A DNA stretch of 64,000 bases, from assembly GCA_001692895.1 (NCBI GenBank), contig KV748219.1:1054001-1118000 (forward strand), in the 5' to 3' direction. The notes beneath the pieces were generated by a model. The model saw only the letters and a program-made list of their open reading frames with translations. It had not been told where the DNA came from and ran no database searches. The DNA comes from Cenococcum geophilum 1.58. Taxonomy: Eukaryota; Ascomycota; Dothideomycetes; Gloniales; Gloniaceae. Within the stretch, counting starts at the first letter, position 1, and the number at the start of each line of letters is the position of its first letter. Both the position numbers and the translations under genes were made by a program. Of the stretch, positions 1 through 12,240 are shown one piece after another.

Positions 1-77
1 TTAATCTTAGAGAGGTTTGCTAATAATGTGTTAAGCAGGTTTATATATCTAGGTAAAAGGGGAGGTAGAGAAGCAAC

Positions 78-340
78 CTTATTTCCTAAAGAAGGCTAGA
101 CACTCCCTAGAGAAGGCTAGATAACATTATCCTTATTTCCTAAAAAAGGCTAGACATTCTTACTCTTTAGAGAAGGCTTAACAACATCCTTATTCCTTAG
201 AGAAGGCTAGACACCCCCTAGAGAAGACTAGACGGTATTACCCTTATTCCCTAAAAAAGGCTAGATATCCTTACTCCCTAAAAAAGGCTAGATAATATCC
301 TGATTCCCTAAAAAAGGCTAGATATTCTTACTCCCTAGAG
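78..340. repeat. Degenerate minisatellite, about 30-bp unit
   Basis: About ten imperfect copies of a unit built around ccctaaaaaaggctaga, with a variable 10-18 bp linker such as tatccttact or taacattatcctt. Copies differ mostly by A/G and C/T changes. No open frame uses it. Confidence 0.75.
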
Positions 341-345
341 GAGTA

Positions 346-3300
346 TAGAGCGAATTATAGTGGCCGTGTTTATTCTTTAAGAGAGGTGGTAAATATTAAA
401 AGGTGTTAATAGGAAGCTTTTGGAGCCTTTAAATAGTATATATAATATTAGGGAGATAAGGTTAAAGCTGCTTATTAGAAGTATTATGGATAAGATTTAG
501 GGCTACTATAATGCTAAAGTCTATAATGGTGGGTTATAAGTTATATAATTTATATTAAGATAAAAGAGTAGTTAAGTATAGTTCCCCTCCACTCTTGATT
601 CCCTAGTAGGTCGCTAGCGCCCCTAAAACTTAGAAGAGCCTTGCGCCAATTATATCGCTTTAATTAAGTATCGCGCACTCGATTAAAGTGATGTAATTGG
701 CGCAAGGCCCTTATTGGAGCTGCGCTAATATAGTGGCGATTATTAACCTCGCTTTTGCTTATAATGCGCAGTTAAAAATTAGACCTCTTTTTTAGCTAAA
801 ATAGGAGGTAATATAAGTCGTAAACTTAATTGGGTGTGTAATATAAAATATTTAGTAATATAGCTTGTTCCGTCGCAGAAGGCTATAAGCCTTAATACTA
901 TTAGAGGATTTCTTTTCTAACTAACGCGTAGGATATATAATTCGTAATAATTTCTTCCTTAAGAAGCTAAAGAGTAAGACGCCTTAATAGATCTAAGGAT
1001 GTTATCTAAAGGAAAGGACGCGGAAATACCTAATATATAGAGCTGATTTCTGCCCCGTTATACTAGGGATATATAATTACCTTTATCGCCCGCTCTGCTG
1101 GTTGCCTTAATGCGTCTTTTATATTTTTTATTTGTTACTACCCTGCTTTACTATTTTTACTACTCCTTTTAAACTATTCCTTAGCTTGTCCTATTTCCGC
1201 TAACTATTTATAGCCGCTCTTTACTCTTTAATATGGATACTTATTTAACTATTGGCTTGCTTATTAAAGCCGCAACTCGCTAAATTACGCTAACTATTAG
1301 TTTCTTAAAGTGTTATATTTAGCTGCCTCTTATATTAATTATTAGTACTTTAATAGCCGCTTATAGTTGGGATTAAGATTCTAGATATGGTGTATTAATT
1401 ACTAAGCTTTATTAATAAGCAAATACCCTATAATCTGTTAAGGTGGATTTAGAAAAGGCGTCTTCTATTACTAGGATTAGTTAGCCTATAGAGAGCTTAT
1501 AAAGTGAGGAAATGATACCTTTTAAGTTAGACAATTCTAAGCGTTTTGGCACTAGTCTATCGTCTAATTAAATTACTGTGGGCCTAAGTAACTAGTAAAG
1601 GGCATTTAGGGGTTTGGTAGATCTTATATATATAATACCGACAAGTCCCCTAAATACTTAATAATATAATATTAAGTGAAATTCTTAGTACTTGCCTAGA
1701 TAAGACTCTAACAGATAAGACTCCGACTTATAAAAGGACTGCGGATATACTCTCTTATAAAATAATTTATTCGTTCCCTAAGCCTCTATAGGATTTCCTT
1801 AGTATTCTTTATAGAAGAACTAGAGAGCGAAAAGTATAGGATATTATCTATATATCTGCTTTCTCTAAGTTAATATATAATCGCTCTAACGCATTATAAG
1901 TCTAAGTATATTTAATATCTCCTATATAGTATCTATTCTAATTAAATTGCAGACTATAATCTAGGCGATTCTCTAAGACTTGCAGGACTATATTAAAGAG
2001 AAAGGTGTATATAATGCTCTATTATAAAAGCTATGTCTACTCGTTAATATTACGGACCTTTAATGGTAGTTTTGTGTATCTAGCTTAAAGTTGAGATTTC
2101 GGTATATAATTAAAATTAATCCTTTAGTCTTTAAATAAATCCGCTTGTACTATAATGTGAATTTACGTGCATACGTCTAAAATTCTTAAAATTGCAGCGC
2201 TTGTGTATTAAGGGGGGTTTATATTAGTAGCGTTATTGCATTTATTAGCCGCCTAGTGCTCTATTAAATGGGTATATTCTGCTAAATGTTCTCCTAATTG
2301 CTGCTAACGCTTCTACTATACCTCTTGCAGTTTAATATAAGATGCACTTTAATTAATTACTCTGGCAATGCGATCTATTACTATTATTTTTAATAATAAT
2401 GAAATTTATTGGTCTAGATAATAAGGTTTACTTTACGGATATTCCTAATAAGTTGAGAGCGACCAGTCCAGTGTCTAGCGAGGGTTTTACTAATAATAGT
2501 TAATCTAGAGCTACTAGCGCCGATCACCCGCTTAATGTTAATTAACTTAGCTCTCTAAAAACTACCTAAAATGTTAGTTTATACCATTAGCCTTTCCCTA
2601 GTAAGACTCTATTAATACTTTATAAAGTGTAAATTAACTAGCCCTTATATAAACGATAAGCCCTTAGTATTTATATACGAGTCTTAGTTAGTTAAGGAAC
2701 AATTTAAGTTAATAAATATAACCTTTAAGGATGGTAATAGTTAGGGTAGTATTTCGTCTAAGCTTAATAGATTAATATTAGGTTATAAGCAGAAATATTA
2801 TAGCCTTTTTCTTAATGCTAGAGTAAGTAGTAAATGGATAAATGAAGAGAAAGCTATTTAATACTTTTTAAGGCAGGATAGGTTTCTGTTTATAAATATT
2901 GCTAAATAGGTGCCGTATTCGCTAGCTTAAATTTCAGAGATGTACCTAATCCTATATGTTTTATACCTTATCCTACTAAGGCTATCTATTACTTATATTT
3001 GCTAGGTTAAGTAATACGTAGGATCTTTTATAACCCTATAACCTAGATATAGAGTTTTAGCGTATATCGCCGGTTAGTTTCTTTTCTTAGATGTAATTTT
3101 TAATAGCTTTGCTAATATTTTTAAAGATTGTTATTGCAAATAAAGCCTTGTAGAAGCCCTAGTCTTAAAATTAAACACCCTATAAAGATTAAATCCTTAT
3201 AGAGCTAGGTTATTAGGTATTACTTATAGTTTTATTATAGGATAATATTATAAAAGCCCTATTGGGAAGAACACCGGGTATATATTAGCACTATTATAGC

Positions 3301-3520
3301 TATATCCTTCGCGCTAAAGAGCCGGTATAGATAGTTAAGGAAGTAAATCTCCTTATAGAATTGCGTAATAAGAAATTTCTATTATAGGAAGTTATTGAGG
3401 GATATTTTCTAAATAGGCACCATTGATTAATTAAGGAATTCTATAAAAATAGCGAGTTAGGTAGTTGGGCGTAGCGTCCTCTAAATGTGCAGCTAGGATC
3501 TTAACGGATTTAGCGGCTGT
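346..3520. other. AT-rich decayed sequence, no gene supported
   Basis: All six frames are broken by frequent TAG and TAA. Stretches around 2680-3120 on the plus strand read as protein-like if TAG is taken as former CAG, but I recognise no family. The segment is consistent with RIP-mutated old repeat DNA. An inverted repeat lies at 638-708. Confidence 0.5.
638..708. repeat. Inverted repeat, about 27-bp arms, 15-bp loop
   Basis: The left arm starts gccttgcgccaattatatcg and the right arm ends with its near reverse complement, tgtaattggcgcaaggc. The arms differ at only a few positions, mainly transitions. It could be a hairpin or the remains of two facing termini of a small inverted-repeat element. 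I found no other copy in the window. Confidence 0.7.
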
Positions 3521-3524
3521 GGCT

Positions 3525-4060
3525 TTGGTTTTATAAGCTAGGAGGTTATAAAAGCTAGGGACTTATAGGAGCTAGGGGATCCTATAAGCTAGGTGATTAT
3601 ATAAGTAGAGTGGTTTAACCTAGCGCCCTCTAATTAATGCCTAGCGTGTAAATAGGGTATTAATAGGTTTAATAACTTCGCGGCTTTAATTGTGCGAGCT
3701 AGGTAATCCTGCGAGCTAGATACTTATAAAAGCTAGGCAATCCTATAAGCTAGGTAATTATATAAGTATAGTGCTCCTGCGAGCTAGGCGATTGTATAAG
3801 CTAGGTAATTATGCGAACTAGGTAATTATGCGAACTAGGTAATTATGCGAGTTAGGCGATTGTGTGAACTAGGTAATTATGCGAGCTAGGCGATTATGCG
3901 AGCTAGGCAATTATACAAGCTAGGCGATTATGCGAACTAGGTAATTATGTAAGCTAGGCGATTATATAAGTAGAGTGATTGTGTAAGTAGAGTAATTGTG
4001 TAAGCAGGGTAATCTAACTTAGCGCCCTCTATTAACGCCTAGTATATAAATAGGAAGTAA
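3525..4060. repeat. Two-block 17-bp minisatellite (gcgagctaggcgattat)
   Basis: Tandem copies of gcgagctaggcgattat and its variants (gcgaactaggtaattat, ataagctaggtaattat) are densest at 3690-4010, with a shorter block at 3525-3612. Each block ends with the same spacer, taacctagcgccctctaatt and the next 25 bases (near 3615 and 4013). The whole block plus spacer was therefore duplicated as a higher-order unit. Variation is almost all C/T and G/A. Confidence 0.8.
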
Positions 4061-7000
4061 ATATTAGGAAAATACCAGAACTATATAAAAAAGAAATATA
4101 TAAGTCCTAGATTTAGAAATATTAAAGAAGTTCCTATATAAAGACCCCTTATATATACTTAGAGAAGTTCCTATATAAATAGCCCTATAAGCGTAGCTAT
4201 AAATTTAAGCCCTCTTACGTAACCTAACTATCCCTCCTTACTACACCGGAATAGATAAATAACCGCTATATACTATAAGCAGAGAAATGATTTAAATAAA
4301 AAGAAAATACTAAAAAAAAATATGTTTATATCCTTAAGATATAAATCTATAAGTACTGTAGTCTTAAATACAACTAATAGTTACTAAGGTAGCATGCGTC
4401 CTAGGTCTATAAGAAATTTAAAAAATCCTAAGTCGTTAGTATAGATTTTCCTTCTATTATTGCTTTTAAGGTAGTGAATAAATTTATCTAAGTAAAAGTA
4501 TAGATTATTGCGAATGCTTTATAGCTCGCTATAAGTTAAGCGGGTAGAGACTTTAGTAGGAATAGTAAAATATTGTTTTGTTTCGCAATAGGCTAAATAA
4601 AAAGTAGCTAAAGTTTTAACCCTTTTACTAGCTTTTATTAGAAATCTTCTTTATATTTATATCCTATATTTATAGATTTAAGACTATAAAGCTAAGGCTA
4701 CTGTATCTAACCGTCGCCTATATGGCCTCATCACTTAATATCTCTTTATTACTGTCTGCCCCTATTTCTTAATCTTTAGTATTAAAACCATTTTTTTCGT
4801 TATATAATGTCTCTGCGTCCTATTTTTAATCCTTATTACTAAAGTCACTTTCCTAACTAGCTAACGCCTCTATATTGCCGTTATCTTTAAAGTTGGTTTC
4901 TCTATCTATAAACGCCTACTTACTAGCTAATAATTTAGGGACGCTGTGCTTATAGGTACTTAGGGTTACGGATACTACTTAAGGAGAAATTGTAGTTAAT
5001 ATTGTTGGGATATAGAATAAGCCTGCAGACCTCTAAGTACCAGCTACTTAGCGCTTTAAGTAAAAGATCTCCCCTAACGTAAGGTAGATTAATAGGAGTT
5101 AATTACCGCCTATATAAGGCGGAGCGCTTATAAAGGGCTTAGCTAGAATAGCAATTAAACTACCCTAGAGGCACTAATAGCTCCTTTACTATAAATAGGG
5201 GGTTAATATACAAGATTAACTAGCTAGGATAAGTCTATTACTTAGGCGGTATCTTGCCCCGGGAAGGACGGGCGTTAGAAGTAGATTATATAATACTATT
5301 CCTGCTAAGGGAGGCATTATTAGGGGTTATTATTAACTGCCGATTCTAGTTTATAACTTTATATAAACGCTTCTAAACCCTACTAAGGCATATAGCGTCC
5401 GTTGGGGATCGTTAGCCATTTAAGTTTAGCAGTAGCTTAGCTAATAGCTACCCCTAATAATGCCTTACTTATAGATTACTCTAGGTACCTATAGTCTTGG
5501 GCGCAGACGATACGTAAGCTAAGAGTAATTATAGCTACTAAATATTGTACTATAGACACTATATAAAGTAAAAAGGGGCGGCTAGTATGCTCCGCCTTTC
5601 CCTTCTGCCTTCTGTCCTAACTCCGCCTTAGGAGAGAAATAAAATATAAACGTTATGCTTCTAGTTCTTATATGCTATTAATTTAACTCACCTTTAAATC
5701 TAACCTCTTAACTATATATCCCTTACCATCCTTATAAGAATACCAGACATTATATATATTACCTTAACTAAATTTAGATATGTTGCTAATATAGCCTATA
5801 GGCCCTTAATTAGTGCTTATAAAGATATCACCAGTGCTTATAAAGATATCACTATATGCTACTTCCCCGAAAATATCATACCTAATTGTTAACCTACTAG
5901 AAACCCTAGATCGTTTTAGGATTATATTAATACTAAAGACGTGGCGTCTAATAGTAGGGAGGAGAAATAATTACAGCTTTCCGGTTATATATAGGAGTAG
6001 ATACCTACCCAAACACCTAATAAGGCCAGTTTTTACGGAAAGGACAATAATATAAAGGACAATATATAAGAGGATACGGTTTAGGCAAGTGTATAAAAAA
6101 TATACCTTAGTTATCTTAGGGGTTTAGAAGGCTATAGTGAAACTAAGATAGACTTACCTAAGCTAATAGAGGACTATGGCGAGGCTAAGATAGACTTGCC
6201 TTAACTAAAAGAGAATTATGTTAAAGGCTTATCTTAGCAGATAAATACAGTCGTAGGTTCTAAATATATTTTGCTAGTACCTAGAGGTATATTTGCAAGA
6301 CACCTATATTATTTAGCAACACTAATAATTAAGTAGAGAATGGTTTAGTCTATATATATCCATCTAAAGTATTAACAATTTCTAATACTAAGATCTTAAG
6401 CGGATAAGTAAAGTATCTTATATCCTAGTTACCTACTTATTATACAATAAAGGACATAACACGTCTCCAAAACCCTGGTTATAAAGGAATTATATCTTTA
6501 TATAGCGATATCGTAGTAATATACTGGTATCCTACTTGGGTTTTAGCCGTGGACATACTGTAAGAGAGACTTATAATATACTATACTAAGAATCCTTATT
6601 TCCTCTGTCGTTATACTGAAATATATAAACTACTTTAAGATATTATAGTAGAGATAGCTAAGAGGGCATTAGAGGGTTTATTAAAAGAGCTATTAGGGAG
6701 AAGGATATGTAAGAGAAAGGCGGTTTATATTAGAGATAGAGGTTCTAAAAAGCCTAAGGAATAATAAATTTCTTATAAGGACAGATTTTCGCAATTACGC
6801 TTATCTCTTTTAGCATTCATTAAGAATTAAGGCGTTAATTAGGATTTCCTTAGCTTGGTGTTTTGTTTCTATCTAGTTACTTCTATATTGAGAATGTCTT
6901 ATTATTGTTTGCATATAAAGGAATAAGTTTTTACATATTGGACTAAAGTTAAGAGACTCGCTTATAGTATGGAGGTGCGTTTTAAAAAGTCTTTACCGCT

Positions 7001-7150
7001 AAGAAATTGACCGCCTTAGCTTACCGCCTTTTAAATCTAGATATCCTCCTATTTTAGGGTGCGAGTTAACTCTAAATTTTATATTAATGGGGTGGGAATA
7101 TTGAGAATAAATATAGAATCTACCCCTTAATATTGGCCCAAGTTTTGACT
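4061..7150. other. AT-rich decayed sequence, no gene supported
   Basis: Frames are short and stop-rich. The open stretch near 5813-6055 has no start context, codon signal or recognisable motif. Around 6120-6230 a segment is repeated once (aggctatagtgaaactaaga versus tggcgaggctaagatagact). An inverted repeat lies at 5312-5466. Nothing else could be supported. Confidence 0.5.
5312..5466. repeat. Inverted repeat, 16-bp arms about 120 bp apart
   Basis: aggcattattaggggt at 5312-5327 is matched by its exact reverse complement, acccctaataatgcct, at 5450-5465. The interior is not obviously coding. It may be the ends of a tiny fold-back or MITE-like element, but no clear target duplication flanks it. 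Confidence 0.55.
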
Positions 7151-7395
7151 AAAAATAGGATCTTGTTTTAAGAACTAGATCCAATTCTAAAGACTATATT
7201 TTGATTTTAAAGACTATATCCCAATTCTAGGTTCCGGCTTAAATTATAATCCTAAAAACTAGATCTGATTCTGGAGACTAGATCCTAATTCCTGTTTTAG
7301 ATATAGGCCAATTAACCGCTATAAAAAAGGGTGTAATTTTAAAAACTGGATCTAGTTCTAGGAACTAGAACCTGTTTTCAAGAAGGTTAACTATA
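7150..7395. repeat. Degenerate short tandem repeat (aaactagatccaattct-like)
   Basis: Roughly eight imperfect copies of a 20-25 bp motif (aactagatccaattctaaag, aactagatctgattctggag, aactggatctagttctagg) occur in a row. The copies vary by transitions and small indels. Confidence 0.55.
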
Positions 7396-7923
7396 TCTGT
7401 ATTTAGTATATTAGGTTTAGCTTATTTTAGGACTAGCTATGTAATTGTTTATAGGCGCTTATATAACTAACCCTATAGTTAACCCGTTCTCTAGCCCCCT
7501 TTTAGCCTCGCTATATAAGAGCCCCGCTATATTAGAGCCTTATGCGTCGCGGAATAAACTAAAACTAATAAGTATAATTAGTTATAAACCAGAAAACGCT
7601 GCCTACCCGCATTTAGGCCATCGTGGCTTAATATTTAACTAAGCCCTGTGAAGCCTTAGTCTAAGCCATATTGGGTCGGCTTGACTTTTCCGCGCCCAAT
7701 CTTTAATCCTTACGTTTGCTTACACCTTACTTTCTTCCTTATACTTTTCCCCTTAGTTATTTCCTTATTATAAAACGCGCCCGACGTGTTCTCGACCTCC
7801 CTATATTTATTTGCTATTATACTGTCCTTATATACTGGCCTTTTTAATCTCCCCTCCCTATTTACCTACCTGCCTGCTATACCGGCCCTCCCGACGTAGC
7901 TTTTAGCGCGTTCGCTTATAATA
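7396..7923 (+). promoter_or_regulatory. Pyrimidine-rich region upstream of the FunK1 relic
   Basis: No gene is supported here. From about 7680 to 7900 the plus strand is rich in C and T (tttcttccttatacttttcc and similar). Such tracts are common in filamentous-fungal promoters, and this one sits directly before the FunK1-like reading frame. The regulatory role is inferred from composition and position only. Confidence 0.3.
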
Positions 7924-10300
7924 ACAAATCCCTCTAGACTAAAGATAATTAAGGCGAAGCCTATTAGGGAAGGACTGAATAAGTTTCGCGATTTATTTAA
8001 CTTAACTTATTAGGATCTAGGTATCCCTAGCTCTCTAGACTCGCTACGCCAGATAGGCAATAAAGGTAATTATTAATTCGTCCGTTATAAGTCCTCTCTA
8101 ATATATATAGGGCTTAAAAATCTCGTAGTCGACCTTATTCTAGCATTATAAAACCTTCTTACTACTTAACTACTACTGTTTAGCGCTAGCTGTGGCAATC
8201 TTCTCCGTAACCTTATCCGACTTAGCTCCTTAGTTAATTCCGACGACTTTAATATTAAGTGGTTCCTACCTCTTCTAGATGCGATCCTTTAGAGTAAACC
8301 TAATAAGGTCATCTAGGAAAAGGCGTATGCCACTATAATAGAGTCCACGCCTCTTCCCCGACCACTACCATTCTATATTTAAACCCTATATCTACATAAT
8401 ATAAGCAGCTTCACTAACTTGTCTAAATGTAGGAAATACGTAGATTATATTCTAAAGGAGGAGCTAGGCCCTCTTTATATGGGGATTCCTAGCTTATATA
8501 AAGCATTTTTTAAGGAAGTAGAAGGTCTTAAAGAGGCAAGCGCCGCCGTTTTTAAGAAATGTAAGGAAGGGGATAATCCACTATACGCCGAGGGCGGCTG
8601 GCGTAACTAGCCTAAAAGCGTAAAATAAATTAATGTCTTAGAGTGGTTTAATAACCTAATTAAATTATTTTTAGGTTTTGTAGAAAAGTATGGGTCCGCC
8701 CTAAAGATATAATAAACGCTTATTGTATATACTAAGCAGCCCTTATAAGGGTCTATAGTAAAGTAAAAGCTAGATATCGGTTTTATAGATAATCTAATAG
8801 CTAGCGAAAGCTCTTAATACTATTAATCGCATATACTTATGCTAGGAGAGCTAAAGAGTAATCTAAACACTGATATAGCCTCGCAGGTATAGTTTAATTT
8901 GGGAAAATATATAAAAGAAGTCTTCGCCGCTTAGGACACTCGTCGCTTTATCCTAGGCTTTACCCTCTATAAATCTATTATATAGCTATAGGAGTATAAC
9001 CGGGTAGAAGGCATTATATTATTACTATTTAATATTAATAAAGACGGACTATAATTTACCTTAGTAATGTTGGGATTTCTCTAGATAAATAAGGAGTAGC
9101 TTAGGTTTAACCCTACTATTCTAATATTAGACAGTAAGCGATATATTAAGGTCGTGCGTAATAATTAGACTAAGTGTCTTATCCTTAATAAACCTATAAA
9201 GCGGGTATGCTATATCGCCGATTAAGTAATTACTTGCTAGAAAGTATACTATAAAGGGGATACCTTTAAGATACCCTTCGTTATTAAAGACTTGTAGCAG
9301 TACCTATAGTGCGAGGAAGAAGGTAAACTGCTACGTAAGGTAATAGAGAAAAAAGTAGTTAATATAGCTAGGTACTATTACTATAAGACAGTTTATATAG
9401 GCGGTAAAGAAGATAATATTTACAATAACGTCTATAAGGGGCTAGATATTATAAGAGCAATAAACTATAAGCTAGAAGACTTAATAATACTTCTAAAACC
9501 GGCTAGAGTGAAAATCAGTATAAGGTAAGGCTAAAGTTCTAGCAGAAAAAGGTCGTCTAGCTATACTAACGCCCTATTACCGCTTAGTAAGCGTATGTGT
9601 TTGGGCTCTCTGCCTAAAGGCAGAAGGCGCCTTATAACCCTAAATTGAGTATATTAACGCGTTATTACTAGGGACTATAAAAAGCCTCTTTATAAGGTAA
9701 GCTTTTAGGCTATAATACTTACTATACTAGAGGGTAGTATTAAAGAATATAAGTCTTTATATACGCGGGCCGGCATTATCTAATATAACATTTTAATAGG
9801 CAACCTTATAATAAATAAGGAAGACAATAATCCTTCTTAGCTGGCATTCTTAATTAACTTTAATCTTGCGATTAAGAAGTAGTGGGAAGGGCCTTTAGGA
9901 GCGTTTATAGCGATTAGGGTGCTCCTAGGCGAGATATACTTAGCTTAGTATAATTTTAAGTCGTTTTTTTTAGGTGCTATTCTAGATATATATTTACTAT
10001 AATGGACCTAATAAGAAAGGCAACGTTATTAATAGGTTTAATAAGTAGAATTCTATAAATACGGAAAAGCTAGCTAAAATAAAAAAAGGGGCAGTAGCTA
10101 ATAAAGAGGATTTTCTTAAGACTGCAGGTGATAACTTTTTATTATACTATCAGCTACTAATCTCTTAGGTTAATAGATTGCAAAAGGTAGTATTTCTAGG
10201 CGGTAGGAGATAAAAGGGAAAGAATAAAAAACTTCCTTCTTAAATAAAGGAGGTGCTTTAGGAAGTAAGGAAGGATTTAAAGGTGCTAGTAAAGTAGATA
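7924..10300 (+). pseudogene. FunK1 fungal-type protein kinase relic
   Basis: One plus frame runs about 790 codons, the usual FunK1 length, with many TAG/TAA stops but no obvious frameshift. The best-preserved block (8419-8610) contains motifs I associate with FunK1 N-terminal regions: IPSLYKAFF, AVFKKCKEGDNPLY and GGWRN. Further on, KEVFAA*DTRRFILGFTL (about 8917-8970), VVNIARYYYYKTV (about 9358-9396) and RVITRDYKKPLYKVSF (about 9655-9705) follow the family order. The catalytic loop reads YNILIGNLIIN (about 9783-9815), where the family has Asp before the GN motif. The metal-binding motif reads INFNLA (about 9851-9868) where Asp is expected. Both losses fit G-to-A change. The C-terminal segment VNRLQKVVFLGG is still clear near 10170. 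It was probably a member of a multi-copy family, hence a RIP target. No partner gene adjoins it. Family assignment is from memory of conserved motifs. Confidence 0.85.
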
Positions 10301-10574
10301 GAATAACATTTTATTATTCTATACTCTTCCACTATATAAGTAAAGTTTTATAGAAATTCGGGCGGCTAAGGCTAGGTAGCAGCCTTAGTTAAAACGTATA
10401 TAAAACAGCATAGGGCGAGTTGCCTAGGCTAAATAAACCTAGGAAAGCGGATAACCTAATCTTCCGCCAGATTATTAGGTCCCTATACCCTACTATTTTA
10501 TATAGGCTTTATATTTCCATAAAATACGTAATTTACTCCCTAGCCTATTAGAAGCCGCCTTATACCGCCTAAAT

Positions 10575-10995
10575 AAGGGCTATAGGAGAATTAATCTCCT
10601 ACTCTAGCTAATCTCCTACTTAAATAAGTCCCCTACTTAAATAAATCCCCTACGGGAGCTAATGCCTATGTATTTTGCTGCCCTATAGGAACCAGTCCCC
10701 TACTTTAATAAATCCCCTACGGGATCTAGTCCCCTATTTTAACAAATCCTCTATAGTAATAAATCCCCTATAATAATAAATCCCCTATAGTAATAAATCC
10801 CCTATAGTAATAAATCCCCTACGGTAATAAATCCCCTATAGTAATAAATCCCCTATAGTAACGAATCCCCTGTAGGTGCTAATGCCTATATATTCTACCG
10901 CCCTATAGGAACTAATCCCCTACGGCTTGCATTCCTGTATAGCTTTTACTCCCCTATAGGAGCCTATAGCCACGTTTCCCTCTTCCCTATAGAAA
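10575..10995. repeat. 17-bp minisatellite (taataaatcccctatag) with higher-order duplication
   Basis: Seven to nine near-perfect copies of taataaatcccctatag lie at about 10733-10870, flanked by looser cccctac-containing units. A longer spacer (gctaatgcctatgtattttg with the following ccctatagga) occurs before the array near 10659 and again after it near 10877. The design (17-bp core array plus duplicated spacer) resembles the repeat at 3525-4060, though the unit sequences differ. Confidence 0.8.
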
Positions 10996-11829
10996 CTAAT
11001 ACCCTATAGCTTCCGTTCTTCTATTTCTAAATCCGCTAGCAATTCGCCCGCGCTATAGCCTACTATATAGGCCTTATTATTATAGGAGTAAATAAGTATA
11101 TAGGCTTATGTCCTTATAGGAATAGAGGCTATCTGTAATTATAATTTTAAAAAAGTAATAAATACTAATACTATTAGCTATAAGATCTATAAAATGTATT
11201 TGCTAATGCTATATATATATAAGCAAATCTACGCGTATAAGTTTAAATTCTTAACTAATCTAGCGCCTTTAAAGTCACTCTTAAAATCTTAGTTTAACGT
11301 AAGAGCTATTCTTAAATACTTATATATAAGTTTCTCCCCCTTACTTTTAGCTAAGCTATAACTAATCTGTATAGTGTTCTTAATCTAATATAGTATATTA
11401 GTACTAGCCTGAAAACTCTTACTTAAACATTACCTTACCTGTCTTCTATTTAATTAATAGCCTAAAAGCCGCTCCATATCTTTTCTAGAGATATTAGCAA
11501 TAGCATTAGCTTACTTTAGGAAGGTTTTCTATACCTACTCTTTTACTAGTCCCTTTAGCTTGTTATATCTAAGTATAAGAAGTATTCTACTCTATATAGC
11601 TATATTAAATATAGTAATCCTATTTATTGTAAGAAATATAATGCCCTAGAAATACTCTATTTATTATAGGAAGATAGATACTAGGCTATTACGTCAGATA
11701 TTATTTAAAGTCCTTTCTATAAGAAAGATATTAGCCTTATCTAGAAGAAGGACAGCGCTCTAGCGGTAGACATTTTTAACTATTAGAGCTAGGTTTTATT
11801 CTAAATAGGCTAGATCTATATTAAGGTCT
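10996..11829 (+). other. Decayed sequence flanking the transposon nest (left side of target)
   Basis: This is the left half of the DNA that Gypsy-O entered. Two plus frames stay fairly open if TAG is read as former CAG; the more protein-like one includes YIKYSNPIYCKKYNALEI near 11600-11650. I do not recognise a family. The right half of the same target resumes at 29344. Whether this was a gene is uncertain. Confidence 0.35.
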
Positions 11830-11834
11830 CCCGC

Positions 11835-12205
11835 TATCACAGGACACCTTTATAACACCTTGTATACGTCCACCTGTTTCCACTAACTTAGCAATTAGAG
11901 ACTAACCGTAAAATAGCAATTTAATGGCAATCTGATGGCAATCTAACGGCAATCTACGGCATTCTGCCATATTCTGCCAAGTTCTACCAAATTCTGCCAA
12001 GTTCTGTCAGGACTACAACCTGAACCCTATTCTGCCCTATGCACGTATTAACTAAGCAACTAAGTCAATGATATACGCCCTTTCTTCCTGTTTTCCTACC
12101 TTCTTTCCTTACGTAACGTCTTGACCTTATTATATAGTTTATGTATATAGCTTAATAATATCTACTTCGTTATATATTATTACTACTTATGCTTACTCCG
12201 TGACA
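11835..12205 (+). repeat. 5' LTR of Gypsy-O (371 bp)
   Basis: It starts tatcacaggacacc, a mutated form of the TG start kept as tgttatgggatacc in the 3' copy, and ends gtgaca. Differences in the first 25 bp between the LTRs are all transitions. The internal repeats gcaatctgatg and gcaatctaacgg are shared with the 3' copy. Confidence 0.9.
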
Positions 12206-12240
12206 CTACGTTGCGTTAACTACTTACACTACTACCCGAA

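Noticed and set aside
78..340. Interstitial telomere repeat (ccctaa motifs)
   Set aside because: ccctaa occurs once per ~30-bp unit and never as tandem hexamers, so it is a minisatellite and not telomeric DNA.
5813..7642. Small open frames at 5813-6055 and 7445-7642
   Set aside because: No start context, codon bias or motif; length is within chance expectation for a long AT-rich window.
346..10300. A Starship-type giant element with a tyrosine recombinase captain
   Set aside because: FunK1 and repeats would suit cargo, but I could not read a DUF3435-type recombinase or paired element ends on either strand.
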